Source: an uncultured Methanoregula sp. | Lineage (GTDB): Archaea > Halobacteriota > Methanomicrobia > Methanomicrobiales > Methanospirillaceae | Assembly: GCF_963677065.1 (NCBI RefSeq) | Contig: NZ_OY781872.1 | Span: 1,483,419-1,547,418 of the forward strand | Direction of reading: 5' to 3' | Length of the DNA: 64,000 bases | Part shown: positions 1 through 7,353 of the stretch, in pieces | Layout: every line of letters starts with the position of its first letter | Position numbering within the stretch: the first letter of the stretch is position 1 | Made by a program: the position numbers and the translations under genes | The notes under the pieces: generated by a model | Seen by the model: the letters and a program-made list of their open reading frames with translations, nothing else | Told to the model about the DNA's origin: nothing | The model's database searches: none

Positions 1-9
1 GCTCTCATT

Positions 10-2658
10 TCACCGCAGGATCTCTTCAATGGTTGCGAGGAAGAGATCAACATCGCTTTCAGTATTGTAGGGACCAAGGCTCACCCGTGCAGTCCCGTCG
101 GGGAGGCCAAGCGATCGCATGAGCGGGATGCAGCAGTGGTGGCCGGACCGGATCATGATGTCGGCCATCTCGTCAACCCTTTGTGCAATCTCGTGGGGAT
201 GGATCCCATCGATTGTAAACGAGACAACGCCCACCCGCTCTTCCGGCCTCTCCGGAGAATACAGGTGTACCCGGTCGAACCTGCGGAGACCTTCGACAAC
301 CCGGGTTGTAAGGGCCAGTTCATGATCCCGGATCCGATCCATGCCCGCTTTTTTCAGGTAATCGACGGCAACCCCGAGGCCGATGCCACCGGCTATGTTG
401 CCGGTGCCTGCCTCGTAACGCTGGTATCCGTCAGAGAGGACGTAACCGGTTCCCGTCACATCCTCAACTATGCCTCCCCCGAGGAGCAGGGGTTCGATGA
501 CCGGCTCTTTCATCCAGAGCACGCCGGTGCCGGTGGGGCCCAGCATCTTGTGGCCCGAGAATGCACAGAAGTCGCAGCCGAGACGGGAGACATCGACCGG
601 CATATGCGGGACGGTCTGGGCCATATCCACGAGCAGCAGGACGCCGCGGTCATGGCATATCTTTGCAATCTCGCGGATGGGAGTGATGACCCCGAGCACG
701 TTTGAGGCGTGCGTTACTGCAACGAGACGGGTGGTATCGGTTATAGCAGCTTCCAGCGCTGCGAGGTCGAGAGCATAATTGTCCCCGATCCCGATGATGT
801 CCGTTGCAACACCCCGGCGGTCCAGGTGATACCAGGGCAGCAGGTTGGAATGATGTTCAAGAATCGTGGATACTACGCGATCGCCTGATTTCCATAAAAG
901 GCCCTGGGCTACCATGTTGATGGATTCGGTGGTGTTCCGGGTAAAGACAGTCATCCCTTCTCTGCCACCGATAAACTCGGAAACTTTCTCGTGGGCATGC
1001 CAGTACCGCTGGGAAGCTATCTGGGTAAGGCGGTGAACACCCCGCCCGACATTTGCCCGGTAGTTCCGCTCAAACTCAATCATGGATTGTATGACCGGCT
1101 CCGGTGAAAGACTCGTTGCCGCATTGTCAAGGTAAATGATATCTGACAGCAGGGGGAAATCCCTGCGGATCGCCTCGGCATCCAGCCGGTCTGCCGGTTT
1201 TCCGGTAATGCCCGTCTCCATCTTTGGTTCGCTCCTGATCTCTGTTGTTATTTCCGGGGTCTTCTTCTTCCGTTCCTTTCCGGGTTCCGCGTGCAGTGTA
1301 TTGTCTGCATTGAGCGGTATGCCCTTAGCCCGGCAGAGTTCCCGCATCTTGGGGGGAAGTTCTCTCCAGCGCCAGAGGCCGAACCGGCAGTAGGCATCCG
1401 GCAGCCCCTTCTTATCAGCCCAGGATTCCACGAATGCATCCCAGCGCCGGGCATACTCCGGGTGCGACCGCCGGATCATCTCGTATTCGCTCTCGAGCAT
1501 CGCAGGACAGAGGTAACACCCGATCCGCTCGATGCCCTCCTCGTACAGCGGGTTCATTGCTGCCTTCTGCCACCACAGGTACAGGAACACTTCCAGTGCC
1601 CGCCAGTTCCGGATCGGCGACATGTTGAGTTGTAGCGGGTTGTCCGGGTTCTGGCTGGTCTCCTCCAGCGTTGCCCGGTTCCAGGATTCATACCACCGGT
1701 TTCCCTGTATCGTGATGCAGGGTCCGATCCCGGCAAGATAGAGTTTAAGGGGACGCAGCTTCTGGAACTTGCAGCACCAGCGGTTATCCTTCCCGGGGGG
1801 GCCGGCTTTCTCGACCGCCTGCCAGAAATCGCCGGCCTTTTCAATGATCTCAACGCCCTGGGACCGGACAAACTCAAGGGTCTCGGGAAATTCAAGATTG
1901 GTGTCAATAAAAAATGCCTTCGTGATCCCGGCCTTGCGGGCAAGGTGGAGGACGGCCGTGCTGTCTTTTCCACCTGAGAACGAAACATTTGCGGTGGGCC
2001 GGTCAGAGATGTGCTGTTTTATCGCCCTGACCGCGTTGCGTTCAAGGTTCTTGAGATGATACCGGTTCTTCTCGATAACCTCATCCCAGCCGGGATTTCT
2101 GGGAGTTGACGGCACAACCGGGATGAGTTCCTTGACCTTGATCGAGCCGTCTTTTACCATGCCGGTCCCGTATTTGCCTTTGTACCGGACAATGACGGTC
2201 CCGCCCGGGAGTGCGGTTTTGAGGGGTATGCGTTTCCCGCCAATACGGCCCTGCTCCCGACGGATATCCGTGTGGAGATCGAGATCCACGATCCCTTTTG
2301 TTGCATGAGATACGAGAAACGGGAGGGCTTCGGGCGTGATATCGAGACTGAATGCCCGCTCAACCGGATCGAACGTGAGCCAGCCAAACCGTTCGCCGTT
2401 CATAATCACGAGATCGGACCGGTCAACCCCCCCGGTCTTGTTCAGGAGGAGGATCTTCGCAAGCGGGACGGGGCCGAAACTCTTCTGGATGAGTGACCGG
2501 ATGAGATCTGCATCTGCTCTCAGGGCGGGGCGGAGATCATAAGGCTGGAGGAGTTCGATCTTCTTCCCGTCCTGACCGCACGCGCAGCTCTTTGCAACAA
2601 GAGGGATATTGCAGTGTTCACACCAGTAGAGGATCTTTTTCACCGGCGGCTCGCGCAT
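10..2658 (-). CDS. PAPS reductase-like / cysteine desulfurase fusion protein
   Basis: An 882-residue fusion. The N terminus is a zinc ribbon (CEHC at 13-16, then CAC), followed by a PUA-like stretch and a PAPS-reductase/PP-loop ATPase domain with SFSGGKDST near residue 226 and a CYLC pair near 381. After a Lys/Glu-rich linker comes a complete class V aminotransferase of the SufS/CsdA type: LDNAAT near 506, the PLP lysine in SGHKMLGP near 701, and the sulfur-carrying cysteine in SGHHCC near 842. Desulfurases take sulfur from cysteine to a persulfide; PP-loop proteins adenylate substrates. Inference: one chain makes sulfane sulfur and passes it to an adenylated target such as a tRNA or cofactor. 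I chose the ATG giving MREPPVKK; an ATG 63 bases upstream adds only a hydrophobic stretch before the ribbon. Family is secure, substrate unknown. Confidence 0.85.
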   Translation of the reverse strand: MREPPVKKILYWCEHCNIPLVAKSCACGQDGKKIELLQPYDLRPALRADADLIRSLIQKSFGPVPLAKILLLNKTGGVDRSDLVIMNGERFGWLTFDPVERAFSLDITPEALPFLVSHATKGIVDLDLHTDIRREQGRIGGKRIPLKTALPGGTVIVRYKGKYGTGMVKDGSIKVKELIPVVPSTPRNPGWDEVIEKNRYHLKNLERNAVRAIKQHISDRPTANVSFSGGKDSTAVLHLARKAGITKAFFIDTNLEFPETLEFVRSQGVEIIEKAGDFWQAVEKAGPPGKDNRWCCKFQKLRPLKLYLAGIGPCITIQGNRWYESWNRATLEETSQNPDNPLQLNMSPIRNWRALEVFLYLWWQKAAMNPLYEEGIERIGCYLCPAMLESEYEMIRRSHPEYARRWDAFVESWADKKGLPDAYCRFGLWRWRELPPKMRELCRAKGIPLNADNTLHAEPGKERKKKTPEITTEIRSEPKMETGITGKPADRLDAEAIRRDFPLLSDIIYLDNAATSLSPEPVIQSMIEFERNYRANVGRGVHRLTQIASQRYWHAHEKVSEFIGGREGMTVFTRNTTESINMVAQGLLWKSGDRVVSTILEHHSNLLPWYHLDRRGVATDIIGIGDNYALDLAALEAAITDTTRLVAVTHASNVLGVITPIREIAKICHDRGVLLLVDMAQTVPHMPVDVSRLGCDFCAFSGHKMLGPTGTGVLWMKEPVIEPLLLGGGIVEDVTGTGYVLSDGYQRYEAGTGNIAGGIGLGVAVDYLKKAGMDRIRDHELALTTRVVEGLRRFDRVHLYSPERPEERVGVVSFTIDGIHPHEIAQRVDEMADIMIRSGHHCCIPLMRSLGLPDGTARVSLGPYNTESDVDLFLATIEEILR

Positions 2659-2844
2659 CACACAGACTGATTGGGCGCACAGGGTGATAAGAGAAGCGAT
2701 TGGGGGAATAATGGCATGCATATATCAGAACTGGAATGAACGGACACACGAATCCCGCGATAATGAAAAACAATCCGGAGAACCGGGCGGATGAATGGAA
2801 CCAGAAAGTCAATCAAACCCGGTTTAGTGCAGGAGAATAACCGT

Positions 2845-2855
2845 AAAGTATATGG
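2845..2855 (+). promoter_or_regulatory. TATA-like element of the flavin-binding protein gene
   Basis: AAAGTATATGG lies 36-46 bases upstream of the ATG at 2891, the spacing expected for an archaeal TATA box with a short leader of about 10-15 bases. It is the only AT-rich run between the two divergent genes on this side. Confidence 0.4.
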
Positions 2856-2890
2856 TTGCACAATCCCGACGGAGAGATAGTGATGCACCT

Positions 2891-3295
2891 ATGGTAAAAC
2901 TGACTGCAGAGATGAAAGAGGCCTTCTCAAAGATGAAGGTATTTCCGGTTGCAACCGCTTCCAAAGACGGAACCCCGAACGTTATTCCCCTCGGCGTTGT
3001 TGAGCTGATCGATGACGAGACCATCTGGATCACGGACAATTTCATGAACAAGAGCCTCTCGAACCTGCGGGTGAACCCGAAGATTGCCATCTACATCTGG
3101 GGCCCGGAGATCAAGGGATGTTTCCAGATCAAGGGTGTCACTTCGATCAGGAACAGCGGCAAGGAGTACGAGGAGATGAAGGAGAAGATCAACAAGAAGA
3201 ATCCGGCCCTCCCCGCCCGGTCGCTTGTTATTGTCAAGATCACCGAAGTCTTCGAATGCAAGCCCGGCCCGACCGCCGGATCGAAGATTATCTGA
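2891..3295 (+). CDS. Pyridoxamine 5'-phosphate oxidase-related FMN-binding protein
   Basis: A 134-residue single-domain protein of the PNPOx-like split-barrel type. It opens with a short helix (MVKLTAEMKEAFSKM), then the strand KVFPVATASKDGTPNVIPLG, followed by IWITDNFMNKSLSNLRVNPKIAIYIW, a pattern of FMN-binding split-barrel proteins in methanogens. Such proteins bind FMN or F420 and act as small cytosolic redox proteins; the substrate cannot be read. The start at 2891 fits the fold. An in-frame ATG 39 bases upstream would add a basic tail and sits on the probable TATA box. It is divergent from the desulfurase fusion and followed by a hairpin with a T run. Confidence 0.85.
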   Translation: MVKLTAEMKEAFSKMKVFPVATASKDGTPNVIPLGVVELIDDETIWITDNFMNKSLSNLRVNPKIAIYIWGPEIKGCFQIKGVTSIRNSGKEYEEMKEKINKKNPALPARSLVIVKITEVFECKPGPTAGSKII

Positions 3296-3321
3296 TCGTT
3301 CTCTTCTTCTTCCAGGATCGT

Positions 3322-3356
3322 AGGGGCAGGGGGGTGACCCCCCGCCCTCTTTTTTT
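3322..3356 (+). terminator. G/C hairpin followed by T run
   Basis: GGGGGG (3329-3334), TGA loop, CCCCCC (3338-3343), then CTC and a run of T to 3356, about 30 bases after the flavin-protein stop. A stem plus oligo-T fits archaeal termination. The same type of G6/C6 hairpin occurs near 15751, so it may instead be a dispersed repeat. Confidence 0.5.
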
Positions 3357-3360
3357 AATA

Positions 3361-3404
3361 CGGGGAGTATCCCCCTCACCCGGTTCAGAGCGGGAGGGGG
3401 TACC
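3361..3404. repeat. G/C hairpin repeat, copy 1
   Basis: Begins GTATCCCCC (3367) and ends GGGGGTACC (3404), enclosing a central GGTTCAGAGCGGG. The ends are inverted copies of each other, so it can form a hairpin. A second diverged copy lies about 220 bases downstream in the same orientation. Confidence 0.55.
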
Positions 3405-3585
3405 ACTACCCCCGCCCGACCAAAAATCTCCCATGCTTCCCGTTTTTGGGTAGGTCAATGGAGATCCCGCAACTATCGGAAACTCTGAACCGGGAGCCGT
3501 GAAAATAGGTCAAAAAAAGAGCAGGTTACTCATTTTTGCTATGGCGGGACACCCCCCTGCCCCCCAACGGGACAATCCTGGGGGA

Positions 3586-3627
3586 GGGGTATCCCCCCCA
3601 ACACGTTCAAAACGGGTGGGGGGTACC
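3586..3627. repeat. G/C hairpin repeat, copy 2
   Basis: Begins GGGGTATCCCCCC and ends GGGGGGTACC (3618-3627), with centre CGTTCAAAACGGG. Same length, same ends and similar core as the copy at 3361-3404, with scattered substitutions. Confidence 0.55.
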
Positions 3628-3796
3628 TCCTGTCTGATACACTGCCGGGCAGGGCATTGTGCATACGTCATCCGGCGTAACACGGAATTTTTTCAGAAAA
3701 TTCGGGTGGGGGGATGGGGGGGGTAGCCGGATATCAACGGGGCGGGGGCCGGGGGCACCTGGCAAACCGGGAGAAAAAACAGGGTTCCCGTGAAAA

Positions 3797-4510
3797 TTAT
3801 TTGGATCCTGGTGCTGCAGCAACAACTTTGAGCGCTTCTGTCAGTTCGGGAAGGAGCTCTGCCGGGATACCCATCACCATCTCGCCATCCTCAATGCCCG
3901 AGAACTTCCGCGACCCGTCACATCCGAGCGAGAAGTTCACATGGCCGTTGAGATACGTCTGTGCACAGGTATCAGCACAGACCGACTGGATGCCGGCAAA
4001 TTCCGCATTGAGGCGGCCGCCTGTACGGAAGAGGGAACTCTGGGAGAGTTTCAGCATCGCCCAGGGGGTTGCAATGATCAGGACAACCTGCGGGTCGAAG
4101 GGAGTTTTTTCGAGAGGGGCATACAGGGTTGCATAGGTTTCGCCGGTCTCAAGATGGGCGACCCGGTCGATCGTCCGCTTGCAGGCTGCCGAGCTCTCGA
4201 ACTTGCCCAGACGATAATAGAAATCCCCGCTCTTGAGGGTCTCTGTTATCTCTTTGAGCCCGAGCGACCAGGCACCCCCGTTACATTCATGGTTCTCTGC
4301 CAGCGCATAGAATATGCGGCCCTCGTTTCTTGCAAGGCCTACCATCGAACAGTGCCGGATGGTCTTGTCGAGTTTCTCCATACCGGCCGGGATCTCCTCT
4401 TTTTTCCGGGCAAACCGGAATGCAACCGGTGAGCCTCGCAGTTTGAGATACTTCTTGAGAACTTCAGCGGTTTCCGGGTAGGATATCGGGATCTTCATTG
4501 CAGTTGTCAT
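3797..4510 (-). CDS. DUF169 family protein
   Basis: 237 residues matching the DUF169 pattern common in methanogens and anaerobes. Recognisable pieces are the N-terminal LRGSPVAFRFA, the cysteine segments IRHCSMVGLA and ENHECNGGAWSLGL, AACKR, and a C-terminal SVCADTCAQTYLNGHVNFS followed by LGCDGSR. Function is not established for the family. The conserved cysteines suggest a metal or redox role, which is inference. No signal peptide or membrane segment is visible, so it is cytosolic. The start is the ATG at 4510; a minus-strand TTTTATAC near 4573-4580 could be its TATA box. It stands alone between the repeat-rich spacer and the K+ channel gene. Confidence 0.75.
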   Translation of the reverse strand: MTTAMKIPISYPETAEVLKKYLKLRGSPVAFRFARKKEEIPAGMEKLDKTIRHCSMVGLARNEGRIFYALAENHECNGGAWSLGLKEITETLKSGDFYYRLGKFESSAACKRTIDRVAHLETGETYATLYAPLEKTPFDPQVVLIIATPWAMLKLSQSSLFRTGGRLNAEFAGIQSVCADTCAQTYLNGHVNFSLGCDGSRKFSGIEDGEMVMGIPAELLPELTEALKVVAAAPGSK

Positions 4511-4680
4511 ACGAATCTGACCTCAGGGTCCCCAAAAGGGGGACTGCACAGTTACACCATAGGGTGCTGACAGTATAAAATTAATGAATCCAAATAAGGC
4601 AATCCGTTTCTGTCCCGAAACCAGTTTTCCAAAAAAGATCCTATGCAGGATACATGGATCTGCTGGCTTGATTTGGACCG

Positions 4681-5517
4681 TCAGGGATCCTTTTCCTTGA
4701 GCAGGTCATCGATCTCTTTGCCGCAGTGCGGGCAGACGTTCGGGCAGGTTTTTTCTTTGTCACAGTTCTTCTTGTTGTATTCATCAATGAACCCTGACGC
4801 AAGAAGTCCAGCAGGCAGGGCAAACAATCCGATCCCGACAAGGGCAACAAAACTGGCAATAACTTTTCCCATCGGGGTGACCGGCACCATGTCGCCATAT
4901 CCTATCGTTGCCATGGTTTCGATACCCCACCACATGGACGCAAGTACACTTGAGAATTTTGTGGGCTGGGCATCATGTTCCGCCAGGAAGATGAGTGCAG
5001 ATCCAATGACGAGCAGGACCAGCATGACAAAAAAAGCAATGAATATCTCTTCTTTTTTTGCTTTAAAGACCCTGAAAAAGGTTCCGAGTGTCCGCGTGTA
5101 ATGCCCGATCTTCAGGATCCAGAATATACGGAAGAACCTTATGAACGAATGGAGCCACGGGGAAGCAACAAAGGGGAGGATGAAGAATGGCAGGACAACG
5201 AAGAGATCGATAAGCGCAGTGGGGGTTGCCATGTACCTGAGCCGGCCGATAACGGGTGATCCGTATGCAGGATTCTGGGTACAGCACCAGACGCGGAGAA
5301 TATATTCTGCAACAAAGATAAACACCGAGAAAATGGCAATAATGTCGAGAACCCGGCCATATGTATGGAAGATAACGCCATCCGTCTCAAGGACGGCAGC
5401 AATGACATTGGCAAGGATAAGAAAAAGTAAAGCCCGGGATATGAAAAGACCTGCAGGTGACTCCCCGTTTGGACTTTCCAGGATTTCATACACTTTTTTT
5501 TGTATATCGGTTCCCAT
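4681..5517 (-). CDS. Voltage-gated-type potassium channel
   Basis: 278 residues with six hydrophobic segments (S1-S6) in the cytoplasmic membrane. S4 carries regularly spaced basic residues (FIRFFRIFWILKIGHYTRTL, near 145-165), the mark of a voltage sensor. A pore loop with TIGYGD near residue 212 is the K+ selectivity filter, followed by a glycine/alanine-rich S6. It resembles the KvAP/Kch group. The C-terminal tail ends in a knuckle CPNVCPHCG that could bind zinc, an unusual short tail instead of an RCK domain. It passes K+ in response to membrane potential; the zinc tail may be a redox or metal sensor (inference). Monocistronic, with 170 bases to the downstream DUF169 gene on the same strand. 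Confidence 0.88.
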   Translation of the reverse strand: MGTDIQKKVYEILESPNGESPAGLFISRALLFLILANVIAAVLETDGVIFHTYGRVLDIIAIFSVFIFVAEYILRVWCCTQNPAYGSPVIGRLRYMATPTALIDLFVVLPFFILPFVASPWLHSFIRFFRIFWILKIGHYTRTLGTFFRVFKAKKEEIFIAFFVMLVLLVIGSALIFLAEHDAQPTKFSSVLASMWWGIETMATIGYGDMVPVTPMGKVIASFVALVGIGLFALPAGLLASGFIDEYNKKNCDKEKTCPNVCPHCGKEIDDLLKEKDP

Positions 5518-6013
5518 GAATTTCCCACAATGATACAGATATTCCGGTTTTTCTGTTTATTGAGATCGGCAATAAAGACTGGCATATGTATCGGCTTTTG
5601 GAAGACCGTTGCGGCCAATGCCCTGTAAAGGGAACCGGATCGAGATAGCATCTGAATTGGTACAGCGAATAGGGTGCTGGATCATCCCGCTGACGGCCTC
5701 CATCGGTTTACAGCAACATCCAATGAGAAAAATGGTATAAAACAACGAAAACGCTGATGAATCATCCCGTTAAAGACCGGTTTCCAGAATAAACGAATGT
5801 TAGGAAAATTGGCTTGTAATGATGATGCGGAAGGATTGTCATCCTTCCATTCTCTGGAGCGAGATGTTCTGTTTCTGTCTCATGCGGGAGATGGGGGTTG
5901 CCTGATGGAGATGTCCCCGGACCCCCGCCCTGGGTGTCGGGGATGTTCGTTAGGTAATCTCCTTGTATCTGGTGCGTGGCATGAGGGAAATTTCTGACCG
6001 ACACGGGAAAGTT
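5518..6013. other. Intergenic region without recognised features
   Basis: About 500 bases with no reading frame that looks real and no repeat or RNA gene that I can identify. The left end must hold the promoter of the leftward K+ channel gene. Confidence 0.4.
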
Positions 6014-6244
6014 TTATGGCAGACTGAACTGATCGGGTGAGGTTATGGCAGAATATCCGGCTCCTGGTGCTACCGGCAGTGCCTGCTGAGCGGGAGACTG
6101 TGCGGGAGATGCATTAAGGGGTACAACAAACCCGTTCTCACCAATGCAGTCCGGGCTCTGCTGGTGTGCGCTTGAAGGAGTCACCATCAGAGCTACCGAG
6201 AGGATGATGAATGCAAACCCGATCAGAATCTTTCCCGTGTCCAT
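6014..6244 (-). CDS. Small exported protein with signal peptide
   Basis: A 76-residue protein. It starts MDTGKILIGFAFIILSVALM, a clear signal peptide or single membrane anchor, followed by TPSSAHQQ, a plausible signal-peptidase site, and a short Pro/Ala/Gln-rich mature part of about 45 residues with one cysteine. The ATG at 6244 is preceded by AGAAGGAAA at a good distance. No family is recognised. It would be secreted or held in the membrane. Low complexity of the mature part and short length limit confidence; the signal peptide and ribosome-binding site argue that it is real. Confidence 0.55.
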   Translation of the reverse strand: MDTGKILIGFAFIILSVALMVTPSSAHQQSPDCIGENGFVVPLNASPAQSPAQQALPVAPGAGYSAITSPDQFSLP

Positions 6245-6412
6245 CGTTGTATTTCCTTCTGGAGTTGTGTTATGTCGGTGTATGCACAGCGGTTCGTGCA
6301 GCACCTGATAACAACATATCGTGCCCTGGCAGATAAATACACAAAATCACCCGGGTTGGTGTGTATAACCCCGGGGTTAGAACATTCAACCGAGAGGACA
6401 AACCTATGGGGA

Positions 6413-6424
6413 GGAAATATAAAC
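6413..6424 (+). promoter_or_regulatory. Candidate TATA element upstream of the HTH-FHA gene
   Basis: GGAAATATAAAC lies about 75 bases upstream of the ATG at 6496, in the 250-base divergent spacer shared with the small exported protein. It is the best TATA match in that spacer; the implied leader is about 45 bases. Confidence 0.35.
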
Positions 6425-6495
6425 CGTTATGCCTAACTCTTCCGGTAACCATAAGAAAACATCAACCGGATAAATGACATTCCGGGTGGACCTCT

Positions 6496-7278
6496 ATGAA
6501 TCCCGCAGATAAGTCTCCCACGCTCATTGTTCACGAAGAATCCGATTCGCTGGAGGAACTGTCAGAGTATCTGGATGTCCTCTCCAGCAGCGCACGGCTC
6601 AGGATATTAAAATTCATTGAGAAGAAGCCCCGCGATGCCCGGGCCATCTCAAAAGAGATTGAGACGAGTTACGAGAACACGAAAAAACATCTGGATAAAC
6701 TCCTGAGCATCGGGGTTATCAAGAAGGATGCCGGTCTCGGGGCACCAACGTCAAAAGGCATTCACCCGGTCTGGCAGTACTCGCTGGTCCCCGGTGGACT
6801 CGAAGCTATCATAAGGAACCTCGGATTCTTCTCAAATACGCGGGTACAGATCGTGGGAAGCGAGATCTCGAGAAGGCTCGACGAGGTCAAAGGCGCTCTC
6901 TCAAAAGAAGTCCTGGGAAACATGCCTGCGGCGATTGTGCTGGGCGGCCAGGATGACGGGAAACTCTTCCTCTTAAAGAGCGATCTCGTAAACATCGGGA
7001 GAACCGATGCGGATTATTCAGCTGCATCCGGTAATAATGACGTGGTCCTTTCCGAAAGTTACACAGCGGTAACGCGCATATCCAAACCCCACGGGAGATT
7101 CGTTCACGAGAACGGTGTGTGGTATATCGAGGATTGCGGCAGCACCGGGGGCACCCAGCTGAACAACCGGAAACTTGAAAAGAATGTAAAAGAGCAGGTG
7201 CGTGACGGAGATCTTCTCGAACTTGCAAAAGGTTCATCCGGGGTTAGGGTACTGTTCATACTCCCGGAAAAGACCTGA
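6496..7278 (+). CDS. Winged-helix (ArsR-like) and FHA domain regulator
   Basis: 260 residues in two parts. Residues 18-110 form a winged helix of the ArsR type (YLDVLSSSARLRILKFIEKK, then SKEIETSYENTKKHLDKLLS as recognition region). Residues 155-255 form an FHA domain with the core signature: NIGRTD, then S-x-x-H-G-R-F (SKPHGRF), then IEDCGSTGGTQLNNRKL. FHA domains bind phosphothreonine. The next gene is a Ser/Thr kinase, so the simplest reading is that this DNA-binding protein docks on the phosphorylated kinase or is its substrate (inference). It acts in the cytosol on DNA. The genes are 75 bases apart on the same strand. Domain calls are strong, the regulated genes unknown. Confidence 0.85.
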   Translation: MNPADKSPTLIVHEESDSLEELSEYLDVLSSSARLRILKFIEKKPRDARAISKEIETSYENTKKHLDKLLSIGVIKKDAGLGAPTSKGIHPVWQYSLVPGGLEAIIRNLGFFSNTRVQIVGSEISRRLDEVKGALSKEVLGNMPAAIVLGGQDDGKLFLLKSDLVNIGRTDADYSAASGNNDVVLSESYTAVTRISKPHGRFVHENGVWYIEDCGSTGGTQLNNRKLEKNVKEQVRDGDLLELAKGSSGVRVLFILPEKT

Positions 7279-7353
7279 TGATATAAGCCCAATCACGATC
7301 AACGGATCTCACAAAATGTTTCACCATCTGAAAATAACAATGCAAAGTACCGC

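Larger units (their letters stand above)
3296..3796. other. G/C-hairpin-rich intergenic region, no gene seen
   Basis: About 500 bases between two convergent genes with no credible reading frame: the frames that exist are full of Pro/Gly/Arg from homopolymer G and C runs. It holds a terminator-like hairpin, two related hairpin copies and several more G5-G7/C5-C6 runs (3551-3590, 3708-3770). Confidence 0.6.

Noticed and set aside
3551..3770. G/C-rich repeats as a possible CRISPR array
   Set aside because: Only two diverged copies, no regular spacing, no spacers of uniform length, no cas genes nearby.
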